Counted from the stretch's first letter, positions 1 through 7,049 are shown. The stretch is DNA of 7,882 nt from Chloroflexota bacterium (GCA_025450255.1 JANWHV010000261.1:1-7882), one strand, 5' to 3'. The notes: generated by a model from the letters alone, not told the origin. Numbers and translations: made by a program.

Positions 1-987
1 ATTTGCCGCCAGGCCGTCGAAAATCGCCAGCAGCTCCGCGCGCGCCCCATCCACCGTCTCGCTCTCCACCAGCCGCCGATCGAACGAGGCGCGGCAGCTT
101 GCCGCCACCGTGTTGGTGCTGGTGCCGCCACTTATGGTGCCGAAGGTGATGCTCGATCCGGAAGCGCTCTCCGGGATCACCCGCACCAGCGCCCGGCGTT
201 CGCGCAGCTTCGGCTTCAGGTCGCGCTCGATGGCCGCGATGGCCAGCGCCATCTTCTCGATGGCGTTGACGCCGCGTTCGGGCATCGCCCCATGTGCCTG
301 ACGCCCGATCGTCTCGAAGGCGCCCTGAATGGTGCCGCGATGGCCAAGGCAGATGTTGTCGACCTCCAGCGGCTCGGCGATCACCACGTAGTCCGTGCGA
401 TCGACGCAAATATAGCCGTGTTCGACCAGGAAGCCCATCCCCGCGTTCCGATTCCCCGTGCTCTCCTCGTCGGGCACGAAGCTATGCTGAATGGCGCCGC
501 GCAGGGGTATGCCTGCTCGCCGTACCGCCTCGACCGCGAAGATCTGCGCCGCGATGCCGCCCTTCATGTCGGAGACGCCGCGGCCAACCATCCGGCCGCT
601 CCGAATGGCGCCCTCGAAGGGATCGACCGACCAACCCGTGCCGGCCGGCACCACGTCGTAGTGGCCGTTGAAATGCAAGAGCGGACGCCGCTCCAGGCCG
701 GGCAGCGTGGCCACCACGTTCACTCTCGGCAGTCCCTGGCCGTGAGGGGCCAGGTCCGCCAGATCGGCATGGGGAACGTGTACGTATTCGACCTCGTACC
801 CAAGCCGGCCCAGGCAATCTCCCAGGAACGCCGCGCACTCCTGGTAGGCGTTGCCGGGCGGATTCTCGGTGGGGATACGCACCAAATCCCGCAGAAACGC
901 AATCATCTCCGTGTCCAGCGCCGCGAGCGCGTGTCGCACCCGCGCCCGTGTGTCCTCGCCGGCCCCGCCGCGCTCGTCGACGGTCAT
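1..987 (-). CDS. M20-family metallopeptidase/amidohydrolase (ArgE/DapE/CPG2-like), C-terminus cut by window edge
   Basis: This reading frame is open from an ATG at 987 to the left edge, giving 329 residues of a family usually about 400-430 long. M20 enzymes are cytoplasmic zinc or cobalt hydrolases that cleave amide or peptide bonds, such as N-acyl amino acids or dipeptides. Visible landmarks: HYDVVPAG with metal ligand H109 and D111; GRGVSDMKGG with bridging D140; PDEES with likely catalytic base E174 and ligand E175; IAEP with likely ligand E205; and the lid-domain motif QAHGAMPERGVNAI with H232. The last metal-ligand histidine should lie beyond the edge. The start is supported by AGGAG (minus strand, 993-997) five bases upstream and by an ATGA overlap with the upstream permease stop, implying translational coupling. 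Its place at the end of a peptide-type importer operon suggests it hydrolyses the imported compound. The exact substrate cannot be read from sequence; deacetylase, desuccinylase and carboxypeptidase names are all possible. Confidence 0.93.
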   Translation of the reverse strand, partial: MTVDERGGAGEDTRARVRHALAALDTEMIAFLRDLVRIPTENPPGNAYQECAAFLGDCLGRLGYEVEYVHVPHADLADLAPHGQGLPRVNVVATLPGLERRPLLHFNGHYDVVPAGTGWSVDPFEGAIRSGRMVGRGVSDMKGGIAAQIFAVEAVRRAGIPLRGAIQHSFVPDEESTGNRNAGMGFLVEHGYICVDRTDYVVIAEPLEVDNICLGHRGTIQGAFETIGRQAHGAMPERGVNAIEKMALAIAAIERDLKPKLRERRALVRVIPESASGSSITFGTISGGTSTNTVAASCRASFDRRLVESETVDGARAELLAIFDGLAAN

Positions 988-1895
988 TCGCACTCCTGTT
1001 CCCTCAACGACGGATCGAGAGTCTCGCGCAGGCCGTCCCCCAGCAGGTTGAGGCCCAGCACCACCAGCACGATCGCCACGCCCGGAAACACCGCCATCCA
1101 CCAGGCTTGCTGCAGGTAGTTCTGCGCGTCGTTCAGCATGTCGCCCCATTCCGGCGCCGGCGGCTGCGCGCCAAGCCCGATGAAGCTCAAGCCCGCCGCG
1201 GTGAGGATTGCCAGGCCGATGCTCAGCGTGACCAGGACCACGATCGGCGTGAGCACGTTTCGCAATACATGGCTGAGCATGATCCGCCAGGCGGGCGCGC
1301 CAAGCGCGCGCGCCGCCTCCACGTAGTCGAGATTCCTGACCGACAGCACCGCCGCGCGCACCGTGCGCGTATAGGCCGGGATCGCGGTAATGCCCACCGC
1401 AATCATCACGTTGGTCAGACCAGGCCCAAGCACGGTGATAATCACAATCGCCAGTAGGATATCGGGAAAGGCCAGCATCACATCCATCAGACGCATGATG
1501 ATCGAATCCGTCCAGCCACCAAAATAGCCGGAGATCAAGCCCAGCAGCGTGCCACATAGCGTGGCGATGCCGACCGCGACGATACCGACCGTCAGGGAGA
1601 TGCGCGCGCCGGCCAGCACGCGGCTGAGAATGTCACGCCCGGTCGCGTCCGTGCCAAAAGGAAAGGTAGCCGAAGGTGGTGAAGGCGGCGTCAGCCCTGG
1701 CGTGTAGTAGATCTGGGTGGGATCGTGGGGAGCCATCAACGGCCCGAAGATCGCCACCATGGCGAACAACAGCACGATGACCGCCCCGAGCAAGGTCAGG
1801 GGACGCCGTATCATGCTCCGCATGAACCTGCCGCGCGTGGGCAGCGCGGCATCCATGTCGACCTGGGTGGGTACCGTTACGCTCCCTATTTGCAT
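984..1895 (-). CDS. ABC transporter permease, DppC/OppC type
   Basis: Inner-membrane subunit of a peptide/nickel/opine-type ABC importer, expected to pair with the adjacent DppB-type permease. With the ATG at 1895 it has 303 residues, normal for the family. It shows an N-terminal membrane segment (about 33-54), the family's extracytoplasmic loop with FGTDATGRDILSR (about 80-92), further hydrophobic segments near 100-122, 135-158, 160-182, 217-241 and 266-288, and the ATPase-docking EAA loop at about 190-213 (YVEAARALGAP). The end of that loop reads HVLRN; HxLPN is the commoner form. Start choice: a GTG at 1913 overlaps the preceding stop (GTGA) and would add six residues but has little Shine-Dalgarno sequence, whereas the ATG at 1895 has GAGAGG ten bases upstream. 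Either is possible. The gene's stop overlaps the start of the M20 hydrolase. Family assignment is secure; the transported substrate is unknown. Confidence 0.95.
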   Translation of the reverse strand: MQIGSVTVPTQVDMDAALPTRGRFMRSMIRRPLTLLGAVIVLLFAMVAIFGPLMAPHDPTQIYYTPGLTPPSPPSATFPFGTDATGRDILSRVLAGARISLTVGIVAVGIATLCGTLLGLISGYFGGWTDSIIMRLMDVMLAFPDILLAIVIITVLGPGLTNVMIAVGITAIPAYTRTVRAAVLSVRNLDYVEAARALGAPAWRIMLSHVLRNVLTPIVVLVTLSIGLAILTAAGLSFIGLGAQPPAPEWGDMLNDAQNYLQQAWWMAVFPGVAIVLVVLGLNLLGDGLRETLDPSLREQECE

Positions 1896-1909
1896 GGTGT
1901 CACAGCCTC

Positions 1910-2833
1910 TCACGCCACCCGGATGCGCGGATTGACGATGCCGTACAGAATGTCGAGGAGCGTATTGATCGCCACGTAGATTACCGCGAAGATCAGCACC
2001 ACCCCCTGAATGACCGGGTAATCACTGTTCAGGATAGCGTTGACCACCAGGCTGCCCAGGCCGGGCCTGGAGAACACGCTCTCCACGATAATCGAGCCGG
2101 CCAGCAAGCCGCCGAACTGCAGGCCGGCGATGGTGAGCACCACGATCAGCCCGTTGCGCAGGGCGTGTCTCAACACCACGCGGCTCCGTCGCAGTCCCTT
2201 GGCTCTCGCCGTGCGAATATAGTCCTGCCGCAGCACCTCCAGCAGGCTGGCGCGGGTTATGCGCGCCAGCACGGCCGCCGCCGGCAGGCCGAGCGTAATC
2301 GCCGGCAAGACGAGGCCGCGAAACGTGGTATCGCCCAGCACCGGAAACCAGCGCATATTGAGCGCGAATACATCGATAAGCAACAGGCCAAGCCAAAATG
2401 TAGGCAGTGATATGCCCAGTATCGAGATCACCATGACCGTGCCGCCAAGCGCGCGAGAGCGCGTGGCCGCCGCCAGCGTGCCGGTCCCCACGCCCAGGAC
2501 AAGGGCGATCGCCATGGCGGCCAGGGTCAAGGCAAGCGTGGCCGGGAGGCGATCGCCAACCTCGCTGAGCACCGGGCGTCCGCTGCGAATAGACGTGCCG
2601 AGGTCGCCGTGCAGAGCATTGCCGACGTAGCGGAAATACTGCACGGGCAAAGGCAGATCCAGGCCCAGCTCATGACGCTGTTGCTGAAGGCCGGCCGCCC
2701 CATTTACCGCCGTGCCCATCATGGTCGCCACGGGGTCGCCGGGTACGAGGTGAATCATGATGAACGTCACCAATGAGACCCCGAGCAACATCGGGATCAG
2801 CAACAGGATTCGGCGAAGAATTAGCTGCGGCAT
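1910..2833 (-). CDS. ABC transporter permease, DppB/OppB type
   Basis: Inner-membrane permease of a peptide/nickel/opine-type ABC importer, 307 residues, full length. The N-terminal membrane segment (about 9-29) is followed by the typical HLVPGDP motif (28-34). The periplasmic part contains the family block FRYVGNALHGDLGTSIRSG (about 67-85). Hydrophobic segments follow near 99-122, 132-155, 172-192, 229-253 and 275-298. The EAA-type loop, YIRTARAKGL and then HALRN (205-227), contacts the ATPase. FSRPGLGSLV (254-263) is also characteristic. The start is the ATG at 2833; its ribosome-binding site is weak (only GAGAG, well upstream). That fits lower translation than the binding protein and a leader carrying the strong hairpin at 2860-2907. 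Its stop lies next to the start of the DppC-type gene, so the two are almost certainly co-expressed. Confidence 0.95.
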   Translation of the reverse strand: MPQLILRRILLLIPMLLGVSLVTFIMIHLVPGDPVATMMGTAVNGAAGLQQQRHELGLDLPLPVQYFRYVGNALHGDLGTSIRSGRPVLSEVGDRLPATLALTLAAMAIALVLGVGTGTLAAATRSRALGGTVMVISILGISLPTFWLGLLLIDVFALNMRWFPVLGDTTFRGLVLPAITLGLPAAAVLARITRASLLEVLRQDYIRTARAKGLRRSRVVLRHALRNGLIVVLTIAGLQFGGLLAGSIIVESVFSRPGLGSLVVNAILNSDYPVIQGVVLIFAVIYVAINTLLDILYGIVNPRIRVA

Positions 2834-2859
2834 CGGTCAACCGGCTCTCGACATGGTGC

Positions 2860-2907
2860 CGGTTCCCCTCTCGCGGCGGCGAGGCGACGACCGCGAGAGG
2901 GGAACCG
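2860..2907 (-). repeat. Perfect 17-bp inverted repeat between binding-protein and permease genes
   Basis: Arms CGGTTCCCCTCTCGCGG (2860-2876) and CCGCGAGAGGGGAACCG (2891-2907) are exactly complementary and separated by 14 bases. In the minus-strand transcript this gives a very stable GC-rich stem located 23 bases after the binding-protein stop and 26 bases before the permease start. No T-run follows the stem, so it is not a classical intrinsic terminator. By analogy with intercistronic hairpins in other importer operons (for example between malE and malF in Escherichia coli), it may protect the upstream mRNA from 3' exonucleases or attenuate transcription, raising the binding-protein to permease ratio. 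A dispersed REP-like element or a protein-binding palindrome is the alternative. The structure is seen directly; the role is inferred. Confidence 0.85.
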
Positions 2908-2929
2908 CTTTGGCGCTGGCGCCCCGCCG

Positions 2930-4549
2930 TTATGAGCTAATGGTAGCGTTGTTCAGGATCAGGTTGCCCTGAGAATCCAGGAACACGCCTTTGACCCGCG
3001 GCTGAATGGCGATATAGTTGGTCGGGTCCCAGAGCGGCACCCAGAGCGCCTTGTCGATCACGTACCGCTCGAGCTGCCCAAGCAGTACGGTGCGGGCATT
3101 GTCGTCGATGGTCGTCTTCATCTTCACGATCAGCGCGTCAAGCTTGGGATCGTTGATCCGGCTATCGTTGAATCCGCTGCCGATCTGCGACGAGTGGAAC
3201 CAGATGTAAAAGATGTCCGGCAACGGGTAGCCGGCATAGGCGAAGAGTGACGCCTGATCGTTGCCCTTGCGCACCGCGGCAATCTCGCCGTTCAAATCGA
3301 GGAGCTGAATGTTCATGGTGACGCCGATTTTCTTCAGTTGGGCCTGCACATCCTCGGCGGAACGCTTGAACGAATCGGGATTGTAGACGACCGTGGTGAA
3401 GCTGAGCGCCTGGCCGTCTTTCGTTTCCACGCCGTTCTGCACTGTATAACCGGCCTGGGCCAGCAGCGCCTGGGCCTTCTTCGGATCGAATTTGTAGGCG
3501 TAGTTCTTGACACCCGACCAGTAGTTGAACATGTTCGGCTGCACCACGCCATAAATCGGCTCGCCCAGGCCGCCAAGGGCAATCTGCAGCACCTCTTGCT
3601 TGTCGACGGCGTAGTTCAGCGCCTGGCGCACCTTTACGTCGGTGAACGGCGCTTTCGTCACGTTGAACTCCAGGAAGGTGCTCTGCAGGGCAAGCGACTT
3701 GAGGATTGTGTACTGGCCGCTCGACTGGATGCGCGGCACCGACGCGCTGGGCACCGTGAGCACGTCCAGCTCGCCTGACTGCAAGGCGGCGGTCTGCGCC
3801 GCGTCATTGGTGACGATGCGGAATACGACCTTGCCGATGCTGGGCGGTCCGGACTTCACGAAGCCCGGTCCCCATTTGTAGTTGGGATTCTTGGTCAGCA
3901 CGATCTGCTGGCCGGTGGTCCAGCTTTGCACTTGCCATGGTCCGGTGCTCACCGGCTTCCGCCCGAAGCCGCTCCCCTCGGCCTTCAGCGCCGCGGGACT
4001 GAGCGGGGCGAAATGGCCGGAGTCCGAGAGCTGGAAGAGCAGAAACGGGTAGGGGGCCTTGAGCTTGATCGCCAGGCTGTATTTCCCGGTCTGGGTCACC
4101 GAGACGACCGTGCCCAGCCGGCTGGCCTGTATCGCGGCCTTGGTAGCCGGATCGATCAGGCGCTGTAGCGTCGCCACGTACGCGGCGGCGTCGAGCGGCG
4201 TGCCGTCCTGGAACGTCACGTCCTGGCGCAGGTTAAAGGTATAGGTCAGGGCGTCTCTTGACACCGTCCAGCTTTTCGCCAGAGCGGGCACGATCTTGCC
4301 TTTTGGGTTGAGCGCCACCAGGCCGTCGCCGAAGAGCCGTCCCACGACGTCCTCAATCGCGCTCCCCGCTTTCTGCGGATCGAGCGTATCCGGCTCCGAT
4401 GGAATGCCGTAGGTGAGGGTCGAAGCATCGGCGGCGCGCGCGGCGTGCCGCGCCGTGAGGGGGGCGATCGCGGGGCCAAGCAAGGATACCGTGATGATCG
4501 TGCCGAGAATGGAGGCGCGGCGGAACGCGCGGCGCTTCGGATTGCTCAT
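2930..4549 (-). CDS. ABC transporter solute-binding protein, family 5 (DppA/OppA/NikA type)
   Basis: Extracytoplasmic binding protein, 539 residues, that captures the ligand and hands it to the permeases. It has the SBP_bac_5 pattern: YGIPSEPDTLDPQ (47-59), then LVALNPKGKIVPALAKSW (77-94), YTFNLRQDVTFQDGTPLDA shortly after, STGPWQVQSW with LTKNPNY in the first half, and the later VRQALNYAVDK and AQALLAQAGY blocks. The N-terminus looks like a cleavable signal peptide: basic KRRAFRR (5-11), a hydrophobic core (about 14-31) and a likely AxA cleavage after A39. RRAF resembles a twin-arginine motif, but Sec export is equally likely. There is no lipobox cysteine. The ATG at 4549 is chosen because AAGGGA lies six bases upstream (4556-4561) and the signal peptide begins there. 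The frame is open further up to an ATG at 4681, but that codon sits at the predicted transcription start. First gene of the operon, with a strong promoter upstream. The ligand may be an oligopeptide, opine, nickel chelate or other small molecule; sequence alone does not decide. Confidence 0.94.
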   Translation of the reverse strand: MSNPKRRAFRRASILGTIITVSLLGPAIAPLTARHAARAADASTLTYGIPSEPDTLDPQKAGSAIEDVVGRLFGDGLVALNPKGKIVPALAKSWTVSRDALTYTFNLRQDVTFQDGTPLDAAAYVATLQRLIDPATKAAIQASRLGTVVSVTQTGKYSLAIKLKAPYPFLLFQLSDSGHFAPLSPAALKAEGSGFGRKPVSTGPWQVQSWTTGQQIVLTKNPNYKWGPGFVKSGPPSIGKVVFRIVTNDAAQTAALQSGELDVLTVPSASVPRIQSSGQYTILKSLALQSTFLEFNVTKAPFTDVKVRQALNYAVDKQEVLQIALGGLGEPIYGVVQPNMFNYWSGVKNYAYKFDPKKAQALLAQAGYTVQNGVETKDGQALSFTTVVYNPDSFKRSAEDVQAQLKKIGVTMNIQLLDLNGEIAAVRKGNDQASLFAYAGYPLPDIFYIWFHSSQIGSGFNDSRINDPKLDALIVKMKTTIDDNARTVLLGQLERYVIDKALWVPLWDPTNYIAIQPRVKGVFLDSQGNLILNNATISS

Positions 4550-4685
4550 CGAATGTCCCTTCTCATACCACATGAATAGGCGCGCTTCTACATCCCTACA
4601 AGCGGGTAACCTCGCGACCGCCTGGAACGGATCCGAGGCGAATCCGCTTAAGGCAAGGAAAACGATAGATTTAGTGCGCATGCTA

Positions 4686-4715
4686 ATAATAGGCGCGGCG
4701 TCGATCGCCTGTCAA
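4686..4715 (-). promoter_or_regulatory. Predicted sigma70-type promoter of the importer operon
   Basis: On the minus strand a perfect TTGACA -35 box (4715-4710) is followed by an 18-base spacer and a TATTAT -10 box (4691-4686, five of six consensus bases). Transcription would start near 4679, about 130 bases before the binding-protein ATG at 4549. The match is striking against the GC-rich background and the orientation is right for the operon. It also argues that the in-frame ATG at 4681 is not the usual translation start. Possible operator-like repeats lie just upstream at 4763-4790. Confidence 0.7.
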
Positions 4716-4762
4716 ACCACGCCACGCCCCCAGCCGGGTTCCCTCCTTTTCGTGTATCGTGG

Positions 4763-4790
4763 TGTCAACCGCATATAGTTCATGCCAACC
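4763..4790. repeat. Short direct repeat TGYCAACC, possible operator
   Basis: TGTCAACC (4763-4770) recurs as TGCCAACC (4783-4790), start to start 20 bases, about two helical turns. Each copy is followed by an ATATA stretch, so the similarity extends to roughly 14 bases with a one-base offset. A related TGTCAAACC (4710-4718) overlaps the -35 box of the importer promoter. The arrangement suits a regulator bound between divergent operons, but the repeats are short and could be chance. Confidence 0.3.
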
Positions 4791-4864
4791 AATATATCCC
4801 GTTGGCGGCTCCGGCTGTATCGGGGTCCTCCGCCGCGTGGACATCACGCCCTGACGAAGGTGCT

Positions 4865-5629
4865 ATGGAAAGGATACGCGGAGTGGCTGATTCACGAGTG
4901 GTACTGGTAACGGGGGCCGGCTCCGGCATCGGGCGCGCCAGCGCCCTCGCGTTCGCCCGCGACGGCGCCCAGGTGATCGCGGTCGACCTCGACCAAACCG
5001 CCGCCGAGGCCGCCGCGGCGGAGATTGGCGGCGGCGCCCTGGCCCTTGCCGGCGACGTCTCCAACCCCGACCATATCGCGCGTATCGTCGATATCGCCAT
5101 ACAAAAATATGGCCGGCTCGACGTCCTGTTCCAGAACGCCGGCATTCCACAGGCGGCACGCCCGGTGGAGGAGATCCCGCTGGCGGAGTTCAACCAGATC
5201 ATCGCCGTCAACCTTACCGCCGCGTTCCTGGGCGCCCAGCAGGCGGCGCCGATCATGAAGTGGCAGGGCAGCGGCGTGATCCTGGTCACCGCCTCGATTG
5301 CGGCGATCCGCGCGCGGCCAGGGCTTTCCGCCTACGTGGCGTCGAAAGCCGGCGTGGTGGGCCTTGTCAAAGCCCTCGCCCTGGAGCTGGCACCGCATAA
5401 GGTGCGGGTGAACGCCATCTGCCCAGGGCCGGCGGACACCCCCATGTTGAGCAAGTTCGCCTACGGCGCCGACGACGCCGAGGCCCGAGCCCGCTTCGTG
5501 GCCAGCGTCCCGCTTGGCCGCTTGACCACCCCCGCCGATATCGCGGGCGCCGCCCTCTACCTGGCGTCCGAGGCGGCGAGCAATATTACCGGCATCGCCT
5601 TCGAGGTAGACGGAGGACGAGGAATCTGA
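4865..5629 (+). CDS. Short-chain dehydrogenase/reductase (classical SDR), probably NAD-dependent
   Basis: Cytoplasmic oxidoreductase of 254 residues, typical length for a classical SDR, which interconverts an alcohol and a carbonyl. It has the cofactor motif TGAGSGIG (16-23), an acidic residue after the second strand (D41 in VIAVDLD) that favours NAD over NADP, D64, and NAG at 91-93. The catalytic tetrad is N116, S144, Y157 and K161 (YVASK). The following CPGPADTPM block (186-194) and the C-terminal VDGG are also classical. The ATG at 4865 is chosen because it gives the usual short lead before the first strand and has GAAGG four bases upstream; an upstream in-frame TTG at 4802 would add 21 residues of non-family sequence. 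Its stop overlaps the start of the aldehyde dehydrogenase gene (TGATG), so the two are translationally coupled, which suggests that it supplies an aldehyde to the next enzyme. The substrate cannot be assigned from sequence. Confidence 0.95.
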   Translation: MERIRGVADSRVVLVTGAGSGIGRASALAFARDGAQVIAVDLDQTAAEAAAAEIGGGALALAGDVSNPDHIARIVDIAIQKYGRLDVLFQNAGIPQAARPVEEIPLAEFNQIIAVNLTAAFLGAQQAAPIMKWQGSGVILVTASIAAIRARPGLSAYVASKAGVVGLVKALALELAPHKVRVNAICPGPADTPMLSKFAYGADDAEARARFVASVPLGRLTTPADIAGAALYLASEAASNITGIAFEVDGGRGI

Positions 5630-7047
5630 TGGCCGCATCACCGCCCGCGCACGACGAGAAAACCCACTTTCCCGCCCTCGATCCCGCCACCGGCGAGACG
5701 ATCGCCTGGCTGCCGCGCGGCGACGACGCCGCCATCGACCGAGCGGTGCAAGGCGCCCGCGCCGCCTTTGCACAGGCGACGGCTTGGCGGAAGCCCGCCG
5801 TGCGCGCCGGCGTGCTCGCCGATATCGGACGTGCCATCGAGGCGGAGGCGGAATCGCTGGCCAGGCTCGAGTGCCGGGACACCGGCAAGCCCCTGGCCCA
5901 GGCCCAGACCGACGTCGCGGTCGCCGCCCGCTATTTCCAGTACTACGCCGGCTGGGCCGATAAGATTCACGGCCGGCAGATCCCTCTCGGCGACGAATAC
6001 CTCGATTACACCATCCGCGAGCCGTGGGGAGTTTGCGGCCAGATCATCCCCTGGAACTATCCGCTGCAGGTGGCCTCGCGATTGGCGGCGCCCGCCCTCG
6101 CCGCTGGGAACGCCGTGGTGCTCAAGCCCGCCGAGGAGGCATCCCTCACCCCCCTCCGCTTATTGGAGATTGCCCGTGCCCATGGCCTGCCGGATGGCCT
6201 CCTGCACGTGGTAACCGGGTTCGGCGAGGAGGCCGGCGCCGCCCTGGTAGAGCACTCAGGTATCGACCACATCAGCTTCGTCGGCTCACCGGCGGTCGGT
6301 TCGGCGATCGCCCAGGCAGCGGCGCGGCGGCTGGTGCCCGTTTCGCTGGAGCTTGGTGGCAAATCTCCGAATATCGTGTTCGAGGACGCGAACCTGGAGA
6401 AGGCGCTGCCCACCGTTATCCGCGCCACCATCCAGAACGCGGGCCAGACCTGCTCGGCCGGCGCCCGCCTGATCGTGCACGAGGCGATCGCCGATCGCGT
6501 GCTGCGGGGCGTGGCGGAGCGCATGAACGCCCTGCGCATCGGTCCTGGACTCGACAATCCCGACCTTGGCCCGCTCATCTCGGCGCCGCAGTTCGAGCGC
6601 GCCCTGGGGCTGGTCGAACGCGCCGCCGGTGGCGGCGCCGCGCTGCTGGCGGGCGGGCGGCGCGCGGAGGTCCGCGGCCATGAGCGCGGCTACTTTCTGC
6701 AGGCCACATTGCTCGGCGGCGTCGATCCCGGCGCCGAAATCTGGCGCGAGGAGGTCTTCGGCCCGGTACTGGCGGCAACGACGTTCCGCGACGACGAGGA
6801 GGCGGTGGCGCTCGCCAACAGCACCGAGTATGGATTGGTGGCCGGGATATGGACCGAAAACGCCGGCCGCGCCCATCGCATGGCCCGGCGCATCCGCGCC
6901 GGCCAGGTCTTCGTCAATACCTACGGCGCAGGCGGCGGCGTGGAACTGCCCTTCGGCGGCTACAAGCGCAGCGGCTACGGGCGCGGCAAGGGGCTGGAGG
7001 CCATCCTTACCTATACGCAGGTCAAAAACGTTTGCCTGGCGCTCTAA
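5629..7047 (+). CDS. NAD-dependent aldehyde dehydrogenase (ALDH superfamily)
   Basis: Cytoplasmic enzyme oxidising an aldehyde to a carboxylic acid, 472 residues. Catalytic features are complete: PWNYP with oxyanion-stabilising N143; KPAEE (166-170), where K166 and E169 contact NAD and favour it over NADP; FVGS (217-220) in the Rossmann region; the base E241 in LELGGKSPN; the nucleophile C275 in NAGQTCSAGAR; and EEVFGPV with E375, which binds the nicotinamide ribose. The C-terminal PFGGYKRSGYGR (441-452) is typical of betaine-aldehyde-type and broad-specificity members. The N-terminus is somewhat short for the family: it enters directly at FPALDPATGE without the usual preceding strand. The ATG at 5629 has GAGGA five bases upstream (5619-5623) and overlaps the SDR stop by one base, so this start is well supported. 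Together the pair could carry out alcohol to aldehyde to acid with two NADH formed. The precise aldehyde is unknown. Confidence 0.96.
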   Translation: MAASPPAHDEKTHFPALDPATGETIAWLPRGDDAAIDRAVQGARAAFAQATAWRKPAVRAGVLADIGRAIEAEAESLARLECRDTGKPLAQAQTDVAVAARYFQYYAGWADKIHGRQIPLGDEYLDYTIREPWGVCGQIIPWNYPLQVASRLAAPALAAGNAVVLKPAEEASLTPLRLLEIARAHGLPDGLLHVVTGFGEEAGAALVEHSGIDHISFVGSPAVGSAIAQAAARRLVPVSLELGGKSPNIVFEDANLEKALPTVIRATIQNAGQTCSAGARLIVHEAIADRVLRGVAERMNALRIGPGLDNPDLGPLISAPQFERALGLVERAAGGGAALLAGGRRAEVRGHERGYFLQATLLGGVDPGAEIWREEVFGPVLAATTFRDDEEAVALANSTEYGLVAGIWTENAGRAHRMARRIRAGQVFVNTYGAGGGVELPFGGYKRSGYGRGKGLEAILTYTQVKNVCLAL

Positions 7048-7049
7048 TT

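Larger units (their letters stand above)
4550..4864. other. Divergent intergenic region between importer operon and SDR-ALDH operon
   Basis: This 315-base stretch lies between the start codons of the two divergent operons and is visibly richer in A and T than the genes, especially at 4655-4692 and 4741-4800. It contains the minus-strand promoter at 4686-4715, a leader of about 130 bases for the binding protein, and a direct repeat at 4763-4790. The leader can form a modest stem (minus-strand AGCGGAT with ATCCGTT) but matches no riboswitch I recognise. I find no convincing plus-strand promoter for the SDR gene: TATAGT (4774-4779) and TATATC (4793-4798) are possible -10 boxes but lack a good -35 partner. 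No regulator gene is present here. Confidence 0.7.

Noticed and set aside
292..1119. Long plus-strand open frames of 275 and 125 codons (292-1119 and 294-671)
   Set aside because: They lie opposite the M20 gene and the end of the permease, whose minus-strand translation carries clear family motifs. The plus-strand products are Arg/His-rich and match no family, as expected for shadow frames in GC-rich DNA.
2860..2907. Classical rho-independent terminator after the binding-protein gene
   Set aside because: The stem is strong, but no T-run follows it on the minus strand and the permease genes downstream appear to have no promoter of their own.
4550..4679. Riboswitch in the binding-protein leader
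   Set aside because: Only a weak short stem is visible and no known riboswitch core was recognised.
4737..4750. GGGTTCCCTCC resembling an arm of the 2860-2907 hairpin
   Set aside because: Only a partial match with no complementary arm nearby; not enough to call a second copy.
4782..4910. Small plus-strand frame of 42 codons overlapping the SDR start
   Set aside because: No ribosome-binding site, no recognisable product, and it overlaps the start of the SDR in another frame; chance is enough.
4892..5773. Minus-strand open frame of 293 codons opposite the SDR and ALDH genes
   Set aside because: Low-complexity Arg/Gly-rich product with no family motif, opposite two genes with complete catalytic sites and good ribosome-binding sites.
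6024..6683. Plus-strand open frame of 219 codons inside the ALDH gene
   Set aside because: Alternate frame of a conserved ALDH core; Arg/Pro/Gly-rich product and no independent start signal.
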